Shown: in pieces, positions 16,850 to 26,688 of the stretch
How positions within the stretch are numbered: position 1 is the stretch's first letter
Layout of the letters: each line of letters starts with the position of its first letter
Source of the DNA: Gemmata sp.
GTDB taxonomy: Bacteria > Planctomycetota > Planctomycetia > Gemmatales > Gemmataceae
Length of the DNA: 64,000 bases
Direction: 5' to 3'
NCBI GenBank assembly: GCA_025055115.1
Contig: JANWYJ010000071.1
Location: forward strand, 46,359 to 110,358
Position numbers and translations under genes: made by a program
Notes under the pieces: generated by a model
What the model was told of the DNA's origin: nothing
The model's input: the letters and a program-made list of their open reading frames with translations, nothing else
Database searches by the model: none

Positions 16850-18295
16850 ATGTTTCACGACGTATCCGGGTTGATTGCGAACAACTTTCCAGCGCTGCAT
16901 TACGGTGTGGCGGTGGTGGCGCTGGAGGGATGGCGTTTGGCGTTTGTGGTGGCAGGGTTTGGCGGCCCCAACCGGTTATTGGTGTGGTCGGGTGGGCAAC
17001 TGTGCGATGTCGCCCCGCCGGAATTGGCGGATGCGGAACGGCAGGCGATTGCCGTGGCTGGCGGCGACCTCGACGGCGACGGCCGGGAAGAAATCTACGT
17101 TCTCAATACCGATACCTTCGCAGGTCCCAAACGCTTTGCCGATCGGCTCTTCCACCAGCAGCCGAGCGGATGGTGGGAAGATTTGTTTGAACGACCGGAA
17201 AACCACGCGGTCCGCAATCTGGCCGCGGGGCGGAGTGTGGCGGTGATCGACCGGCGCGGGGTCGGCCGCTATGGCTTTTTTGTCGCCAATTATGGCCGAC
17301 CGATGCGGTTGTATGAGCTAGGCCCGGGCGGTGCCTTGGCTGATCTGGCCCCGGCGCTGGGACTGATGCACGTTCCGGGTGGCCGCGGCGTGCTGGCCTT
17401 ACCGCTGTTTTCTTCGCATCCGGATATTTTCTGTGTCAACGAACAGGGGCCGAATCTCGCTTTCCAGAATCGGGGCGATGGAACGTTTGTCGAAGTGGCA
17501 GAGGCGTTACGGCTGGCCGATCGCGACGAACACGGCCGCGGTGTCACCGCCTTCGATGCCGGCGGCACGTTCGGCCTCGCCTGGGCCAACTGGGATGGCC
17601 TGCACCGCCTGATGCTACGCAATGCCCACGGGGTCTGGACCAACCATGCCACACCCGGTTTCGCTCTACCTTCCGCCGCCCGCACCCTGATCGCCGCCGA
17701 TTTCGATAACGACGGCCACGACGAACTGTTCCTCAACAACATCGGGGAACCCAACCGGCTTTTTCGCGTCGAGGTGCAAGCGCATGTGGCACGGGATGCG
17801 TCGGGGTCATTGTCCGCAGCTCGTCCACACACCGTCGGATCGGGAGCTTGTCGCTACGACGTGCAACTGCGGCTGATGGACGCCGGCGCGGCGATCGATG
17901 CCCACGGCATGGGCACGGGAGCCGCCGTGGCCGACATCGACGGCGACGGCATCCTGGAATTGCTGGTGGCGCGGGGGGAACGCGCTGCGCAACCGCTGGC
18001 TCTTTTCAAAGCCCGCACTGCGTCCCCCCATTTCATTCGCGTGCGACCGCTGACGCGCTTCGGCGCTCCGGCGCGCGGCGCTGTGGTGCGGGCCGAATAC
18101 GGTGGCCGGGTGCACATCAAAGGCATCTGTGCCGGCAGCGGGTATTTGTGTCAGATGGAACCGGTTGCTCACTTCGGCCTCGGAGACTGCACCCAGGCCG
18201 AACGTATCAACGTCACCTGGCCCGACGGTGCCGCTGTCACCCTGTTAAACCCCGGCGGCAATCGCCTGATTACCGTTCCCTACCCCCGCGGGTGA
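16850..18295 (+). CDS. FG-GAP/VCBS-repeat protein with an ASPIC/UnbV C-terminal domain
   Basis: This 481-residue protein is built of beta-propeller repeats with calcium-binding loops: DLDGDGREEIYVL, DFDNDGHDELFLNN and DIDGDGILELLV. The C-terminal 90 residues match the ASPIC/UnbV domain, including GICAGSGYLCQMEPVAHFGLG and INVTWPDGAAVTL. The architecture is like CRTAC1-type proteins, usually extracellular. Unlike most relatives it has no visible signal peptide; the N-terminus is MFHDVSGLIANNFPALHYG. No strong Shine-Dalgarno is seen, so an alternative start is possible. Role unknown. Confidence 0.85.
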   Translation: MFHDVSGLIANNFPALHYGVAVVALEGWRLAFVVAGFGGPNRLLVWSGGQLCDVAPPELADAERQAIAVAGGDLDGDGREEIYVLNTDTFAGPKRFADRLFHQQPSGWWEDLFERPENHAVRNLAAGRSVAVIDRRGVGRYGFFVANYGRPMRLYELGPGGALADLAPALGLMHVPGGRGVLALPLFSSHPDIFCVNEQGPNLAFQNRGDGTFVEVAEALRLADRDEHGRGVTAFDAGGTFGLAWANWDGLHRLMLRNAHGVWTNHATPGFALPSAARTLIAADFDNDGHDELFLNNIGEPNRLFRVEVQAHVARDASGSLSAARPHTVGSGACRYDVQLRLMDAGAAIDAHGMGTGAAVADIDGDGILELLVARGERAAQPLALFKARTASPHFIRVRPLTRFGAPARGAVVRAEYGGRVHIKGICAGSGYLCQMEPVAHFGLGDCTQAERINVTWPDGAAVTLLNPGGNRLITVPYPRG

Positions 18296-18411
18296 GGAAC
18301 TGCGCCAAGCCAGCTTGGGAAGGTGGCCCATCGCCGCACGCCCATCCGGTTCTCGGGTGCTCGCCATCAACAGTTGCAGACGAGGCCCCTGAAGACCGGT
18401 AACATGACACT

Positions 18412-18909
18412 ATGCCACCAACAACGCTGACCGAACACACCCCAGAATCTCTCGCGGCCGCCCTGGGCCGGATTCCCAGCGGCCTGTTCATCCTGACGGC
18501 GCGCCGCGGTGACGCGGAAACCGGCATGCTGGCCAGTTGGGTGCAACAATGTTCCTTCGACCCACCCCTGATTTCCGTGGCCGTGAACAACCAACGCGGG
18601 CTGCTCGACTGGCTTGTAACGGAGTCGCCCTTTGTGGTCCACATCATTCCTGAAGGGGGGAAGGCCCTGGTGGCCCACTTTGGCAAAGGCTTCGCCCCGG
18701 ACGAACCGGCCTTCAGCGGGCTGGAAGTGCAGCGCCTGCCCCAAAGTCCGCCGATTCTCCCCGCAGCGCATGCCTATTTGCTGTGCCGCGTGGAGAAGCG
18801 CATTGCGGCCGGGGATCATACGCTCATCATCGGCCGCGTCGAAAGCGGCGCTATCCTCCAGGAAGGGCAACCCACCGTGCATATCCGCAAAAACGGGCTG
18901 CGCTATTGA
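18412..18909 (+). CDS. Flavin reductase-like domain protein
   Basis: The 165-residue protein fits the FMN-binding split-barrel flavin reductase family. Its N-terminal AAALGRIPSGLFILTARRGD, the FMN-site AETGMLASWVQQCSFDPPLISV and the C-terminal HTLIIGRVESGAIL are characteristic. These proteins reduce flavins with NAD(P)H or serve flavodiiron-type and oxygenase systems. No partner oxygenase is nearby. The following gene, a molybdenum oxidoreductase, lies 104 bp downstream on the same strand and could be co-transcribed. Confidence 0.85.
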   Translation: MPPTTLTEHTPESLAAALGRIPSGLFILTARRGDAETGMLASWVQQCSFDPPLISVAVNNQRGLLDWLVTESPFVVHIIPEGGKALVAHFGKGFAPDEPAFSGLEVQRLPQSPPILPAAHAYLLCRVEKRIAAGDHTLIIGRVESGAILQEGQPTVHIRKNGLRY

Positions 18910-19013
18910 GAGGTACAATCACCAACACGGGCCAGCAGGGGCCAGCCGGATTCTCCGCTCGCTGAGTCATCGCGACCTGGCACCACGGCTGGTTCCGTGA
19001 GGAGAGTGACGTG

Positions 19014-19658
19014 ATGAGGCCAGATGAACCGATCCTCAGTCCGGATACGCGACGCGCGCAGCGGCTGCCGCCACGGCAAGTGCTGACGCACAAATGGCCC
19101 GTTTTGCATGCCGGTGAAGTGCCGCCGTTCGACCCAGCCACGTGGAACTTCACCATCTTTCCGATTCCGCTGGTCGATCAGGTCAAGCAGTTCACCTGGG
19201 CTGAGTTCACCGCCTTGCCACGCGTGCAAGTTTTGGCCGACATGCACTGTGTCACGCGCTGGAGCAAACTCGATAACCTGTGGGAAGGCGTTGCGACCCG
19301 CGAACTGTTGCGGCACGTCGTGGTTTCCCCGCGGGCGCGATTCGTCATGGTGCATTGCGAATATGGCTTTACCACCAACCTGCCCATCGACGATTTCTTG
19401 GGGGACGATTGCCTTTTCGCTTTCAAACACAACGGCGACGACCTCACTCCCGAGCATGGCTACCCGGTGCGGCTGGTCGTGCCCCGATTGTATGCGTGGA
19501 AGAGTGCCAAATGGGTCCGCGGAGTCGAATTCATGGAAGAAGATCGCCCGGGCTTCTGGGAAAGCTGGGAACACGGCGGCTACCACATGCGTGGCGACCC
19601 CTGGACAGAACAACGCTTCCGCGATGATGTCCCATCGGGTGGCCGGGGTGATTTGTGA
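19014..19658 (+). CDS. Sulfite oxidase-like molybdopterin oxidoreductase, cytosolic
   Basis: The 214-residue protein matches the catalytic Moco domain of the sulfite oxidase/YedY superfamily. The cysteine that ligates molybdenum is in VLADMHCVTRWSKLDNLWEG, followed by the family's VMVHCEYGFTTNLPIDDFL and HGYPVRLVVPRLYAWKSAKW. It has no Tat signal, haem domain or dimerisation domain, so it is the short, apparently cytosolic type. GGAGA lies 8 nt before ATG 19014; an adjacent GTG at 19011 is also in frame. The stop codon and last residues (GDL) fall inside CRISPR-like pair 4. Substrate unknown. Confidence 0.85.
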   Translation: MRPDEPILSPDTRRAQRLPPRQVLTHKWPVLHAGEVPPFDPATWNFTIFPIPLVDQVKQFTWAEFTALPRVQVLADMHCVTRWSKLDNLWEGVATRELLRHVVVSPRARFVMVHCEYGFTTNLPIDDFLGDDCLFAFKHNGDDLTPEHGYPVRLVVPRLYAWKSAKWVRGVEFMEEDRPGFWESWEHGGYHMRGDPWTEQRFRDDVPSGGRGDL

Positions 19659-19757
19659 CCCTGGCCCCGCAGCCGCGGCGCGGCAGGGTCGCCACGACCA
19701 GCAACGGCTTGAAGAGTCGCGGTGATTTGTGACCCCGGCCCCGCGGCTGTGGCGCTG
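19647..19757. repeat. CRISPR-like pair 4: 37-bp repeat, 37-bp spacer
   Basis: Copies at 19647-19683 and 19721-19757 match at 32 of 37 positions; both begin GGTGATTTGTGACCC. The offset is 74. The first copy contains the last codons and TGA of the molybdenum oxidoreductase gene, and the second copy keeps the GAT-TTG-TGA triplets. The spacer is 19684-19720. Confidence 0.85.
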
Positions 19758-19784
19758 GGTATTCCCGGTGAAAAACGGAGCGAT

Positions 19785-20456
19785 TCACAGCGGCGATTGC
19801 AGCAAAACCCGGGCGATGTCGGACCAAACACGAAAGGGTGTGAAAGGCAGTTGCGCGCGGGTGAGGGCCTCGGCGAGATGGTCGCGGGCGAAACGGCCCG
19901 ACGCGGGCACCAGCCGGGCCGCGTCGATATCGGGATAGCCATCGCCAGCGAAGGCGACGGTCCGGCCTTCGGCCAAATAACGACGGACCACCGCGGCCTT
20001 GTCGATACCCAACTGCGGCGAAAAGTACGGCGAATCGGTCGGCCATTCCAGCAGAAGCCCCTGACCTTCGACAAACCGCCCCGGATTAGCGTGAACCTCG
20101 ATCGAGACGCCGGCGGCGCGCAATACCCGCTCGATGTACCACGAACAGCCAGCCGACGTCACCACGACCTCCCAGCCCGCAGCGCGCAGGGCTTGCACGG
20201 CGGCGGGCAATTGCGGATCAAGTTCCAGGCGATCGACAACCGCCAGCACCTCCGCTTCCGTAGCGCGAATAGCCGCAAAGTAGCGCCGTAGCGTTTCGAA
20301 GTGGGTCAGCCGCCCAGCACAATATTCGCTCCAGTAGTCCGGTGTGTTGGGGGGCAGCAGGGTCGCGATCACCAGGCGGTAGAAGTCGTACCGTGTCATG
20401 GTGCCGTCAAAATCGCTGACCAGCACATGGGGCTTGTCGGGGGGCGGTTCGGCCAT
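19785..20456 (-). CDS. HAD-superfamily phosphatase, MtnX/SerB-like
   Basis: The 223-residue protein has the HAD motifs in order: motif I VLVSDFDGTMTRYDFY (nucleophile Asp and acid/base Asp), motif II VVVTSAGCSWYIERVL, and motif IV FAGDGYPDIDAARL. A helical cap lies between motifs I and II. The layout is that of the HAD-IB group containing phosphoserine phosphatase and MtnX of methionine salvage. No other methionine-salvage gene is present, so the substrate is open. It is downstream of ackA (66 bp) and may form a unit with it. Confidence 0.85.
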   Translation of the reverse strand: MAEPPPDKPHVLVSDFDGTMTRYDFYRLVIATLLPPNTPDYWSEYCAGRLTHFETLRRYFAAIRATEAEVLAVVDRLELDPQLPAAVQALRAAGWEVVVTSAGCSWYIERVLRAAGVSIEVHANPGRFVEGQGLLLEWPTDSPYFSPQLGIDKAAVVRRYLAEGRTVAFAGDGYPDIDAARLVPASGRFARDHLAEALTRAQLPFTPFRVWSDIARVLLQSPL

Positions 20457-20522
20457 GGAGAAACGCTCGTTCCGAAGACGACAGCAAACACCACCAACCG
20501 TATTAGAACTTGTTCTCGGGGA

Positions 20523-21578
20523 TCAGCTCGCTGTGGCCAGCCCCAGGACGCGGCGAGTATGTTGGGCGATCATCCGTTCCTCGTCGGTGGCGATCACATG
20601 CACGCGGAATTCCCCCAACCATCGCGCCTGAGCCACAATCCGTTCCCGAATGCTCGCAGCATTTTCGCCTATACCCCCGGTGAAGACGAGAGCGTCAAGG
20701 CCGCCGAGAGCCGCTGCTAACGAACCGATTTCCCGGCTAATGCGATAGATAAAAAGGTCGATGGCCTCGGCTGCGCGCGGGTCCGAGCTGGCCAGCAGTT
20801 CGCGCATATCGCCGGAGATGCCCGATACCCCCCGTAAGCCGGATTCGTGAAGGATCAGCCGTTCGATAGCCTCCATACTCAGACCATGCTGTTGGGCCAG
20901 GTAGATGATAACGCCAGGGTCGAGGGAACCGCAGCGGGTACTCATCACCAGCCCATCGGCGGGGGTGAAACTCATGGTCGTGGCCAGGCTTCGGCCAGCG
21001 CGCAGCGCGCACAGACTGGCCCCGTGACCCAAATGGGCGACAATCGTGCGCCCGGCAGCGGCCGCCGGGTCGATCGTGGGTAAGACGGTAGCGATGAATT
21101 CATACGACAGGCCGTGGAAGCCATAACGGCGGATACCACGGGCGGTCCACTGCCGCGGTAAGCCAAACCACTGGGCGACTTCCGGCTGGCTACGGTGAAA
21201 CGCGGTATCGAAACAGGCGACTTGCGGCACCGCGGGGAGCCGCGCCTGGACGGTGCGAATCCCGGCCAATGCGGGGGGTTGGTGAAGCGGAGCCAGAGGA
21301 ATCAACGCGGTCAGCTCGCTCATAACAGCGTCGTCGAGGCGCACGGGGGAAGCAAACGTCATGCCCCCGTGCACCACACGGTGCCCCACCGCTACCAAGC
21401 GACCGCCCGCCAGTGTCGCCAGGCTGCGGGCCAGAATAGCATCGAGAACCTCTGGCTCGGTATTCGGCCCCGCGATCGCGACGTGCCCGCGATCGAGCTG
21501 CATGTCGCTGTCGGGGGCATAAAGAGCGAACTTCCAGCCCGACGAACCGGCGTTGAGAACGAGAATCGCATCAGGCAT
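20523..21578 (-). CDS. ackA: Acetate kinase
   Basis: The 351-residue ASKHA kinase interconverts acetyl-phosphate + ADP and acetate + ATP. Signature motifs are ILVLNAGSSGWKFALY, VGHRVVHGGMTF, VACFDTAFHRSQP, RRYGFHGLSYEF, the phosphate-binding VAHLGHGASLCALRAGRS, and LVFTGGIGENAASIRERI. It is somewhat shorter than the usual ~400 residues. Two starts are possible: ATG 21587, inside a tandem repeat, and ATG 21578, which has AGGATGA at proper spacing and is preferred. The gene lies 174 bp downstream of phosphoketolase on the same strand, and together they convert acetyl-phosphate to ATP. Confidence 0.93.
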   Translation of the reverse strand: MPDAILVLNAGSSGWKFALYAPDSDMQLDRGHVAIAGPNTEPEVLDAILARSLATLAGGRLVAVGHRVVHGGMTFASPVRLDDAVMSELTALIPLAPLHQPPALAGIRTVQARLPAVPQVACFDTAFHRSQPEVAQWFGLPRQWTARGIRRYGFHGLSYEFIATVLPTIDPAAAAGRTIVAHLGHGASLCALRAGRSLATTMSFTPADGLVMSTRCGSLDPGVIIYLAQQHGLSMEAIERLILHESGLRGVSGISGDMRELLASSDPRAAEAIDLFIYRISREIGSLAAALGGLDALVFTGGIGENAASIRERIVAQARWLGEFRVHVIATDEERMIAQHTRRVLGLATAS

Positions 21579-21584
21579 CGGCGT

Positions 21585-21684
21585 CATCCTGCAAGGCTGG
21601 GAGGGGGGCCGAGGGCGCTGACCCTCAGGACCTCATCCTGTGGGGCTGGGCGGGGGGTTCCGGGGAGGCTGACTCCCCGGGACC
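21585..21684. repeat. Tandem pair of hairpin-bearing units between xfp and ackA
   Basis: Two units of about 49-51 bp follow each other. Each starts CATCCTG..GGCTGGG..GGGGGG (21585 and 21634) and ends with a hairpin around a shared GCTGA loop and a GGACC tail. Unit 1 has stem GAGGG/CCCTC (21611-21626). Unit 2 has stem GGGGAG/CTCCCC (21662-21678). The stem bases differ between units but pairing is kept. The first CAT is the alternative ackA start codon on the reverse strand. Confidence 0.75.
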
Positions 21685-21752
21685 CCTGGCGGAGGGCCAC
21701 AGGGCATCGACCGCGGCATCAGTGCTAGACACAACCAACGCGGGGGAACCGT

Positions 21753-24212
21753 TCAGTACGGCCAGGTCCAGTGGGCGGCTTCGGGTTTATCGATGCCGTG
21801 CTCGTGGGCGTAGTTTTGGCATTCGATTTGCATATTGCGGAATTTCTCCTTGGCATGAGCACCGGCCACTTTCAGCCGCGGTACGCGGTCGATCACGTCG
21901 ATGGCCAGGCTGAAGCGATCGATCTCGTTCTGAATCGCCAGCTCCAAGGGGGTGTTGATACTGCCCTTCTCTTTATAACCGCGCACGTGCAGGTTCTTGT
22001 GGTTGGTGCGCCGGTACGACAAGCGGTGAATCAACCACGGATAGCCGTGGAAAGCAAAGATGATCGGCTTATCGACGGTGAAGATGCTGTCGAAGTCGCG
22101 ATCGGTGAGGCCGTGCGGATGTTCGGTGCTGCACTGGAGTTTGAACAAATCGACGACATTGACGAAGCGCAGTTTCAGATCGGGAAAATGCTGTCGCAAC
22201 AGGTCGGTCGCGGCAAGGGCCTCTTTGGTGGGAATATCGCCGGCGCAGGCCAGCACCACATCGGGTTCTTGCCCATAATCGGTACTGGCTTTCTCCCAAA
22301 TACCGATCCCCTTGGTGCAGTGAATGATGGCGGCATCCATATCGAGATACTGCAGGTGCATCTGCTTATCGGAAACAATGACGTTGACATAGCCCTGGCT
22401 GCGCAAGCAATGATCGGCGACACACAGCAGGCAATTGGCATCGGGGGGGAGATAGATGCGGGTGATGGCCGCACTTTTGTTGACCACCACATCGAGAAAG
22501 CCGGGGTCTTGATGGGTAAAGCCGTTGTGGTCTTGCCGCCACACCGTGGAGGTGATGAGGATATTCAACGAAGCGATCTTATCCCGCCACGGCAGGTGAT
22601 TGCAGATGGTCAGCCACTTGGCATGCTGGTTGAACATTGAGTCGATCACATGGGCAAAGGCTTCGTAGGTGCTGAAAAAGCCATGCCGGCCGGTGAGCAG
22701 GTAGCCCTCGAGCATGCCTTCGAGGGTGTGTTCGCTGAGCATTTCGATGACGCGGCCATCCGGGGCCAATTCCGTGCCTTCGGCATCTTCGGGGAAATAG
22801 TCGGCCAACCAGCGCTTCTTGGACGCTTCGTAAATGGCGTTCAGTTTGTTGGAGGTGGTTTCGTCGGGGCCGAAAACGAGGAAGTTGTGGGGGTTGTTTT
22901 TCATCACGTCGCGGAGAAAGACCCCCAAGGGGCGGCAATTCTCGGCCTGTGTACCGCCCATGTGCTCGACTGGGACCGCGTATTGACGAAAGTCGGGCAT
23001 GCGGAGGTTCTTCTTGAGATGGCCGCCGTTGGCATGGGGATTGGACCCCATGCGGCGAGAACCAGTGGGGGCGATAGCCTTCAGTTCCGGACGCAGCCGA
23101 CCACGGTCGTCGAACAGTTCCTCGGGCCGATAGCTGCGTAGCCAGGCTTCGAGTTGCCGCAAGCGTTCTGGATTCGTCTTGACATCGGCCATAGGCACCT
23201 GGTGCGAGCGCCACGAGCCTTCGAGCTTGCGGCCATCGACCTGGGCGGGGCACGTCCAACCCTTGGGGGTGCGGAGAACGATCATCGGCCAACGTGGACG
23301 GAAGGCCTGGCCGCTGTCGCGGGCGTGCTTTTGAGCGGTCCGAATGTCAGCGATACAGCGGTCGAGGGTGGCGGCCATCGCCTGGTGCATCGATGCCGGG
23401 TCGGAGCCTTCCACAAAATACGGTGTCCAGCCGTTGCCGCGGAAAAAAGCTTCAATCTCCTCGTGGGGTACGCGCGCCCAGATCGTGGGATTGTTGATCT
23501 TGTAACCGTTGAGGTGCAAAATCGGCAGCACCGCGCCGTCGATGATTGGGTTGAGAAATTTCGTGATGTGCCAACTGGTGGCCAGCGGGCCGGTTTCGGC
23601 TTCACCATCGCCCACAACCGCAGCCACGATCAGATCGGGGTTGTCAAACGCCGCCCCGCAGGCGTGCGACAAAACGTAGCCGAGTTCACCGCCTTCATGA
23701 ATGCTGCCCGGCGTTTCCGGGGTGCAGTGCGAACCAATGCCGCCGGGGAATGAAAAACGCTTGAACAGCCGCAGCATGCCTTCGGCATCTTCGCTGCAAT
23801 CAGGGTAGATTTCCGAATACGAACCTTCGAGATAACACGGACCCAACACCCCCGGGGCACCGTGGCCCGGTCCCGCCATGAACAGCACGTTCAGATCGTA
23901 CTTTTTGATGACCCGGCTCAGATGGACATAGCAGAACGCCAGACCGGGGCTGGCGCCCCAGTGCCCCAACAGCCGGTCCTTGATGTGATCGGGCTGGAGC
24001 GGCTCTTTGAGAAGTGGATTGGCCTTCAAATACGTCATGCCCACGGCCAGATAATTGCTCGCCCGCCAGAAGGCGTCGAGTTGGCGCAGCTCGTCGGCAC
24101 TCAGAGGCGCACCCGCGATGGTGGAACGGGCCTGGCCGAAAGCACTGATCGCAGCAGCCACCGCACCATCGACCGAGGGTCCGGGAGGGGGAGTCAGAGT
24201 TTTTTGGCTCAT
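21753..24212 (-). CDS. xfp: Phosphoketolase (xylulose-5-P/fructose-6-P)
   Basis: The 819-residue thiamine-diphosphate enzyme splits xylulose-5-phosphate (and often fructose-6-phosphate) with phosphate into acetyl-phosphate and a triose or tetrose phosphate. Family signatures are [77 protein letters not shown] (ThDP-binding GDGE) and [16 protein letters not shown]. Length is normal. ATG 24212 has AGGAAG 7 nt upstream. With ackA it forms a bypass giving ATP and acetate from pentoses; xylose isomerase at 4-5 kb could feed it. A 10-bp inverted repeat lies upstream. Confidence 0.96.
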   Translation of the reverse strand: MSQKTLTPPPGPSVDGAVAAAISAFGQARSTIAGAPLSADELRQLDAFWRASNYLAVGMTYLKANPLLKEPLQPDHIKDRLLGHWGASPGLAFCYVHLSRVIKKYDLNVLFMAGPGHGAPGVLGPCYLEGSYSEIYPDCSEDAEGMLRLFKRFSFPGGIGSHCTPETPGSIHEGGELGYVLSHACGAAFDNPDLIVAAVVGDGEAETGPLATSWHITKFLNPIIDGAVLPILHLNGYKINNPTIWARVPHEEIEAFFRGNGWTPYFVEGSDPASMHQAMAATLDRCIADIRTAQKHARDSGQAFRPRWPMIVLRTPKGWTCPAQVDGRKLEGSWRSHQVPMADVKTNPERLRQLEAWLRSYRPEELFDDRGRLRPELKAIAPTGSRRMGSNPHANGGHLKKNLRMPDFRQYAVPVEHMGGTQAENCRPLGVFLRDVMKNNPHNFLVFGPDETTSNKLNAIYEASKKRWLADYFPEDAEGTELAPDGRVIEMLSEHTLEGMLEGYLLTGRHGFFSTYEAFAHVIDSMFNQHAKWLTICNHLPWRDKIASLNILITSTVWRQDHNGFTHQDPGFLDVVVNKSAAITRIYLPPDANCLLCVADHCLRSQGYVNVIVSDKQMHLQYLDMDAAIIHCTKGIGIWEKASTDYGQEPDVVLACAGDIPTKEALAATDLLRQHFPDLKLRFVNVVDLFKLQCSTEHPHGLTDRDFDSIFTVDKPIIFAFHGYPWLIHRLSYRRTNHKNLHVRGYKEKGSINTPLELAIQNEIDRFSLAIDVIDRVPRLKVAGAHAKEKFRNMQIECQNYAHEHGIDKPEAAHWTWPY

Positions 24213-24238
24213 GTCACGCTTCCTGGGGAATGTCGAAC

Positions 24239-24287
24239 GCGGACCGCATCGGGGAATTCCACGGCGGCAGCGTCCCGTGCGGTCCGC
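24239..24287. promoter_or_regulatory. 10-bp perfect inverted repeat upstream of xfp
   Basis: GCGGACCGCA (24239-24248) and TGCGGTCCGC (24278-24287) are perfect complements 29 bp apart, in the leader 27-75 bp upstream of the xfp start. A GATAAT-like sequence on the reverse strand lies at about 24289-24294. The arms are themselves nearly palindromic, so this could be two operator half-sites or an mRNA stem-loop. Confidence 0.5.
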
Positions 24288-24432
24288 AATTATCAACCGG
24301 TTCTTCCTGTGCATTTCGCGTGCCAATCGTGCCAATCTTGGCGCGTGGTTGGATCGGCGACTGGTGATGGCGTTGTGGGTTGAGGGACGCTGGGCGGAAG
24401 CTGTCGGCGGGGCTGGTCGCGGATGGTCCCCG

Positions 24433-26127
24433 TCAACCCGGGGCTACCACCGGGGCCGGCGGTGGTTCCTCGCGATACAGCGCTTCCAGCTGTGGTTGAT
24501 AGCGCGCGAAAATGACATTGCGGCGCATTTTCAAACTCACCGTCAGTTCATCGGTAGCAACGCTGAACGGTTGGGGCAGCACGAGGAACTTCTTGACTTG
24601 CTCATAAGTCGCCACATCGGCCAGGCGGGCGTCGACGCGTTGCCGCAATAGCGCGTGCACATCGGGATGGCGGGCCAATTCCTCCGCGGTCCCGGTGAGA
24701 TGCAACGCGCGGCGGACATATTCCCACTGCGGCACTAATAGCGCGGTGAGGAAATGGCGGCCTTCGCCGTAGACGCAGGCCTGGTCGATGGCCGGATCGG
24801 CCACCAACAAGCTTTCAATGTGGGTGGGGATGACTTTTTTCCCGTTGGATAGCACCAGCAGTTCTTTCTTCCGCCCGGTGATAGTCAGGAAGCCGTCGGC
24901 ATCGAGCGAACCCAGATCGCCGGTGTGTAGCCAGCCATCGCGGATCGCGGCGGCGGTGGCCTCGGGGTTGCGCCAATAGCCCTTCATGACGTGCGGTCCC
25001 CGGGTGAGAATCTCGCCATCGGGCGCAATCTGCACCTCGACACCCGGCAAGGCCACACCGACCGTGAACGGCTTATTTCGCCGCGACAGGTTGAAGGTGA
25101 TCACCGGGGAACTTTCCGTCAGCCCATAGCCGGGATAGATCGGCAGGTGGGCGTCGCGCAAGGCTTGCTCGATGGCCGCTGGTAATGGGGCACCGCCGCA
25201 ACCCAGAAAGCGAATCCGCGGGCCGAACACGCCCCGGAGTTGGGCCGCGCGGACCGCCGGATCGGGATGGGCCGTCAATGCGACCACCTTCTCATAAAAC
25301 CGCGGCACACACGAGATGTGCGTGGGCTGGATTTCCGCGATGTTAGCCACAAGGGTATCGACACTTTCTGCCAGACACAGCACCAAGCCGGCCACCAGGC
25401 GTTCATAATGATCGACGGTGCGGGCGTAGATGTGGCTCAGCGGCAGCCAGCAGAGCTTCACGTCGTCGGCGGCGGGCGGTTCGGCATGTAGGCATGCCAG
25501 GACGTTGCTGAGAATGTTGCCGTGGCTGAGCATTACGCCCTTCGGTTCGCCGGTGGTGCCCGAGGTGTACATGAGGGCGGCCAGATCGTCGGGACCGAGA
25601 GCGGCCCGTCGCCGTTCCAACTCAGGGGTCAGTGCGTCGAGCAACTGCCGGCCTTGGGCGAGAAAGTCGGTCCAGGCGATGGCGTCGCGACCGGCGGCGG
25701 CAGCATCGAAGACAACGATACCTGCCAAAGCGGGCAGCTCCGAGCGCAGGGACCGCACTTTCTCCAGTTGCGCGGCGCTGGCCACGAAGAGCCAGCGCAC
25801 CTGGGCGTCGGCCATTTGGTAGTGGACTTGCGCAGCACTGAGCGAGGCATGGGGGGAAACCGTAACTCCTCCCGCAGTGAGTATGCCCAGATCAGCCAGC
25901 AGCCACTCGAGGCGGTTTTCGCTCCACAGCCCGACGCGGTCGCCCGGTTGCAGGCCCTGATTCACCAGTGCCGCAGCGCAAGCCCGGGTGTGGATGTGGT
26001 ACTCGGCCCAGGTGAGGTCGCGGTAGCAGCCGTCGCGCTTGTACCGCACGGCCACCGCCGCACCGCTGCGGTCGGCATGGTGAGGGAGAATGTCGGCCAA
26101 GTGACGCGGCGCGAAAAGAGGGTTCAT
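24433..26127 (-). CDS. AMP-dependent acyl-CoA synthetase/ligase
   Basis: The 564-residue ANL-superfamily enzyme activates a carboxylic acid through acyl-adenylate to acyl-CoA. The P-loop is [19 protein letters not shown], followed by the A5 motif [16 protein letters not shown], the A7 Asp in [27 protein letters not shown] and a C-terminal [14 protein letters not shown]. The layout is like long-chain fatty-acid ligases (FadD15 type). ATG 26127 is preferred to 26136 because AAAGGA is then at usable distance. It is adjacent to a hotdog thioesterase and a FadJ-like protein, so a role in fatty-acid or aromatic-acid activation is likely. Confidence 0.93.
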   Translation of the reverse strand: MNPLFAPRHLADILPHHADRSGAAVAVRYKRDGCYRDLTWAEYHIHTRACAAALVNQGLQPGDRVGLWSENRLEWLLADLGILTAGGVTVSPHASLSAAQVHYQMADAQVRWLFVASAAQLEKVRSLRSELPALAGIVVFDAAAAGRDAIAWTDFLAQGRQLLDALTPELERRRAALGPDDLAALMYTSGTTGEPKGVMLSHGNILSNVLACLHAEPPAADDVKLCWLPLSHIYARTVDHYERLVAGLVLCLAESVDTLVANIAEIQPTHISCVPRFYEKVVALTAHPDPAVRAAQLRGVFGPRIRFLGCGGAPLPAAIEQALRDAHLPIYPGYGLTESSPVITFNLSRRNKPFTVGVALPGVEVQIAPDGEILTRGPHVMKGYWRNPEATAAAIRDGWLHTGDLGSLDADGFLTITGRKKELLVLSNGKKVIPTHIESLLVADPAIDQACVYGEGRHFLTALLVPQWEYVRRALHLTGTAEELARHPDVHALLRQRVDARLADVATYEQVKKFLVLPQPFSVATDELTVSLKMRRNVIFARYQPQLEALYREEPPPAPVVAPG

Positions 26128-26140
26128 CGGGACCATCCTT

Positions 26141-26641
26141 TCAGGCTTTCATGGCCCCGCACACCGGGGCCACCCACGGCAAACGCGCGTGTTCGGCCAG
26201 CAGGCGGTCGATCGCCGCCGCGATCGCTTCCGGCCAAGGCGACGAGCGGCGGATCGTGAGGTCGACATGCGTGGCCACAGTTTCGCACGTGGCTGCGATC
26301 CGCGCGGCATCGTCGAGCGTCATAAAGTGCATCAGATGAATCCGCTTGGCGCTACGGCCTAAAACCCGGCTGCGGATCGTGACCTGCTGCCCGACGCGGA
26401 CTTCCTTCAAGTAGCGGAGGTGTTGTTCGAGGGCAAAACTGCCAGCCTGGTGGGCCGCCCAATACGCGCGTGTCAGACCAATCAACTCGTACAAGCCGCC
26501 CGTGCCGCCACTGAAAAGATGCGTGTACCACATCACGTTCATGTGGCCCATATCGTCCAGATACGCGGCGGGCACCACCGCGCGATGCGTCAGCGGAAGC
26601 GCTGCCAGATCAAGTGCTGCAAGTTCCATAAACCGAGCCAT
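26141..26641 (-). CDS. Hotdog-fold acyl-CoA thioesterase
   Basis: The 166-residue protein belongs to the 4HBT-like thioesterases. The active-site helix reads YLDDMGHMNVMWYTHLF, with Asp before Gly-His-Met-Asn, followed by LEQHLRYLKEVRVGQQVTIRSRVLG. Such enzymes hydrolyse acyl- or hydroxybenzoyl-CoA. ATG 26641 is used; ATG 26629 (MELAALDLAAL) is a reasonable alternative. Only 13 bp separate it from the ligase gene, which suggests they are translated from the same message. An opposing thioesterase next to a ligase may protect the CoA pool. Confidence 0.88.
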   Translation of the reverse strand: MARFMELAALDLAALPLTHRAVVPAAYLDDMGHMNVMWYTHLFSGGTGGLYELIGLTRAYWAAHQAGSFALEQHLRYLKEVRVGQQVTIRSRVLGRSAKRIHLMHFMTLDDAARIAATCETVATHVDLTIRRSSPWPEAIAAAIDRLLAEHARLPWVAPVCGAMKA

Positions 26642-26688
26642 TCCCCATCGGAACAACGAACCGAATGATGCCGGCCACGCGTTGTGGC

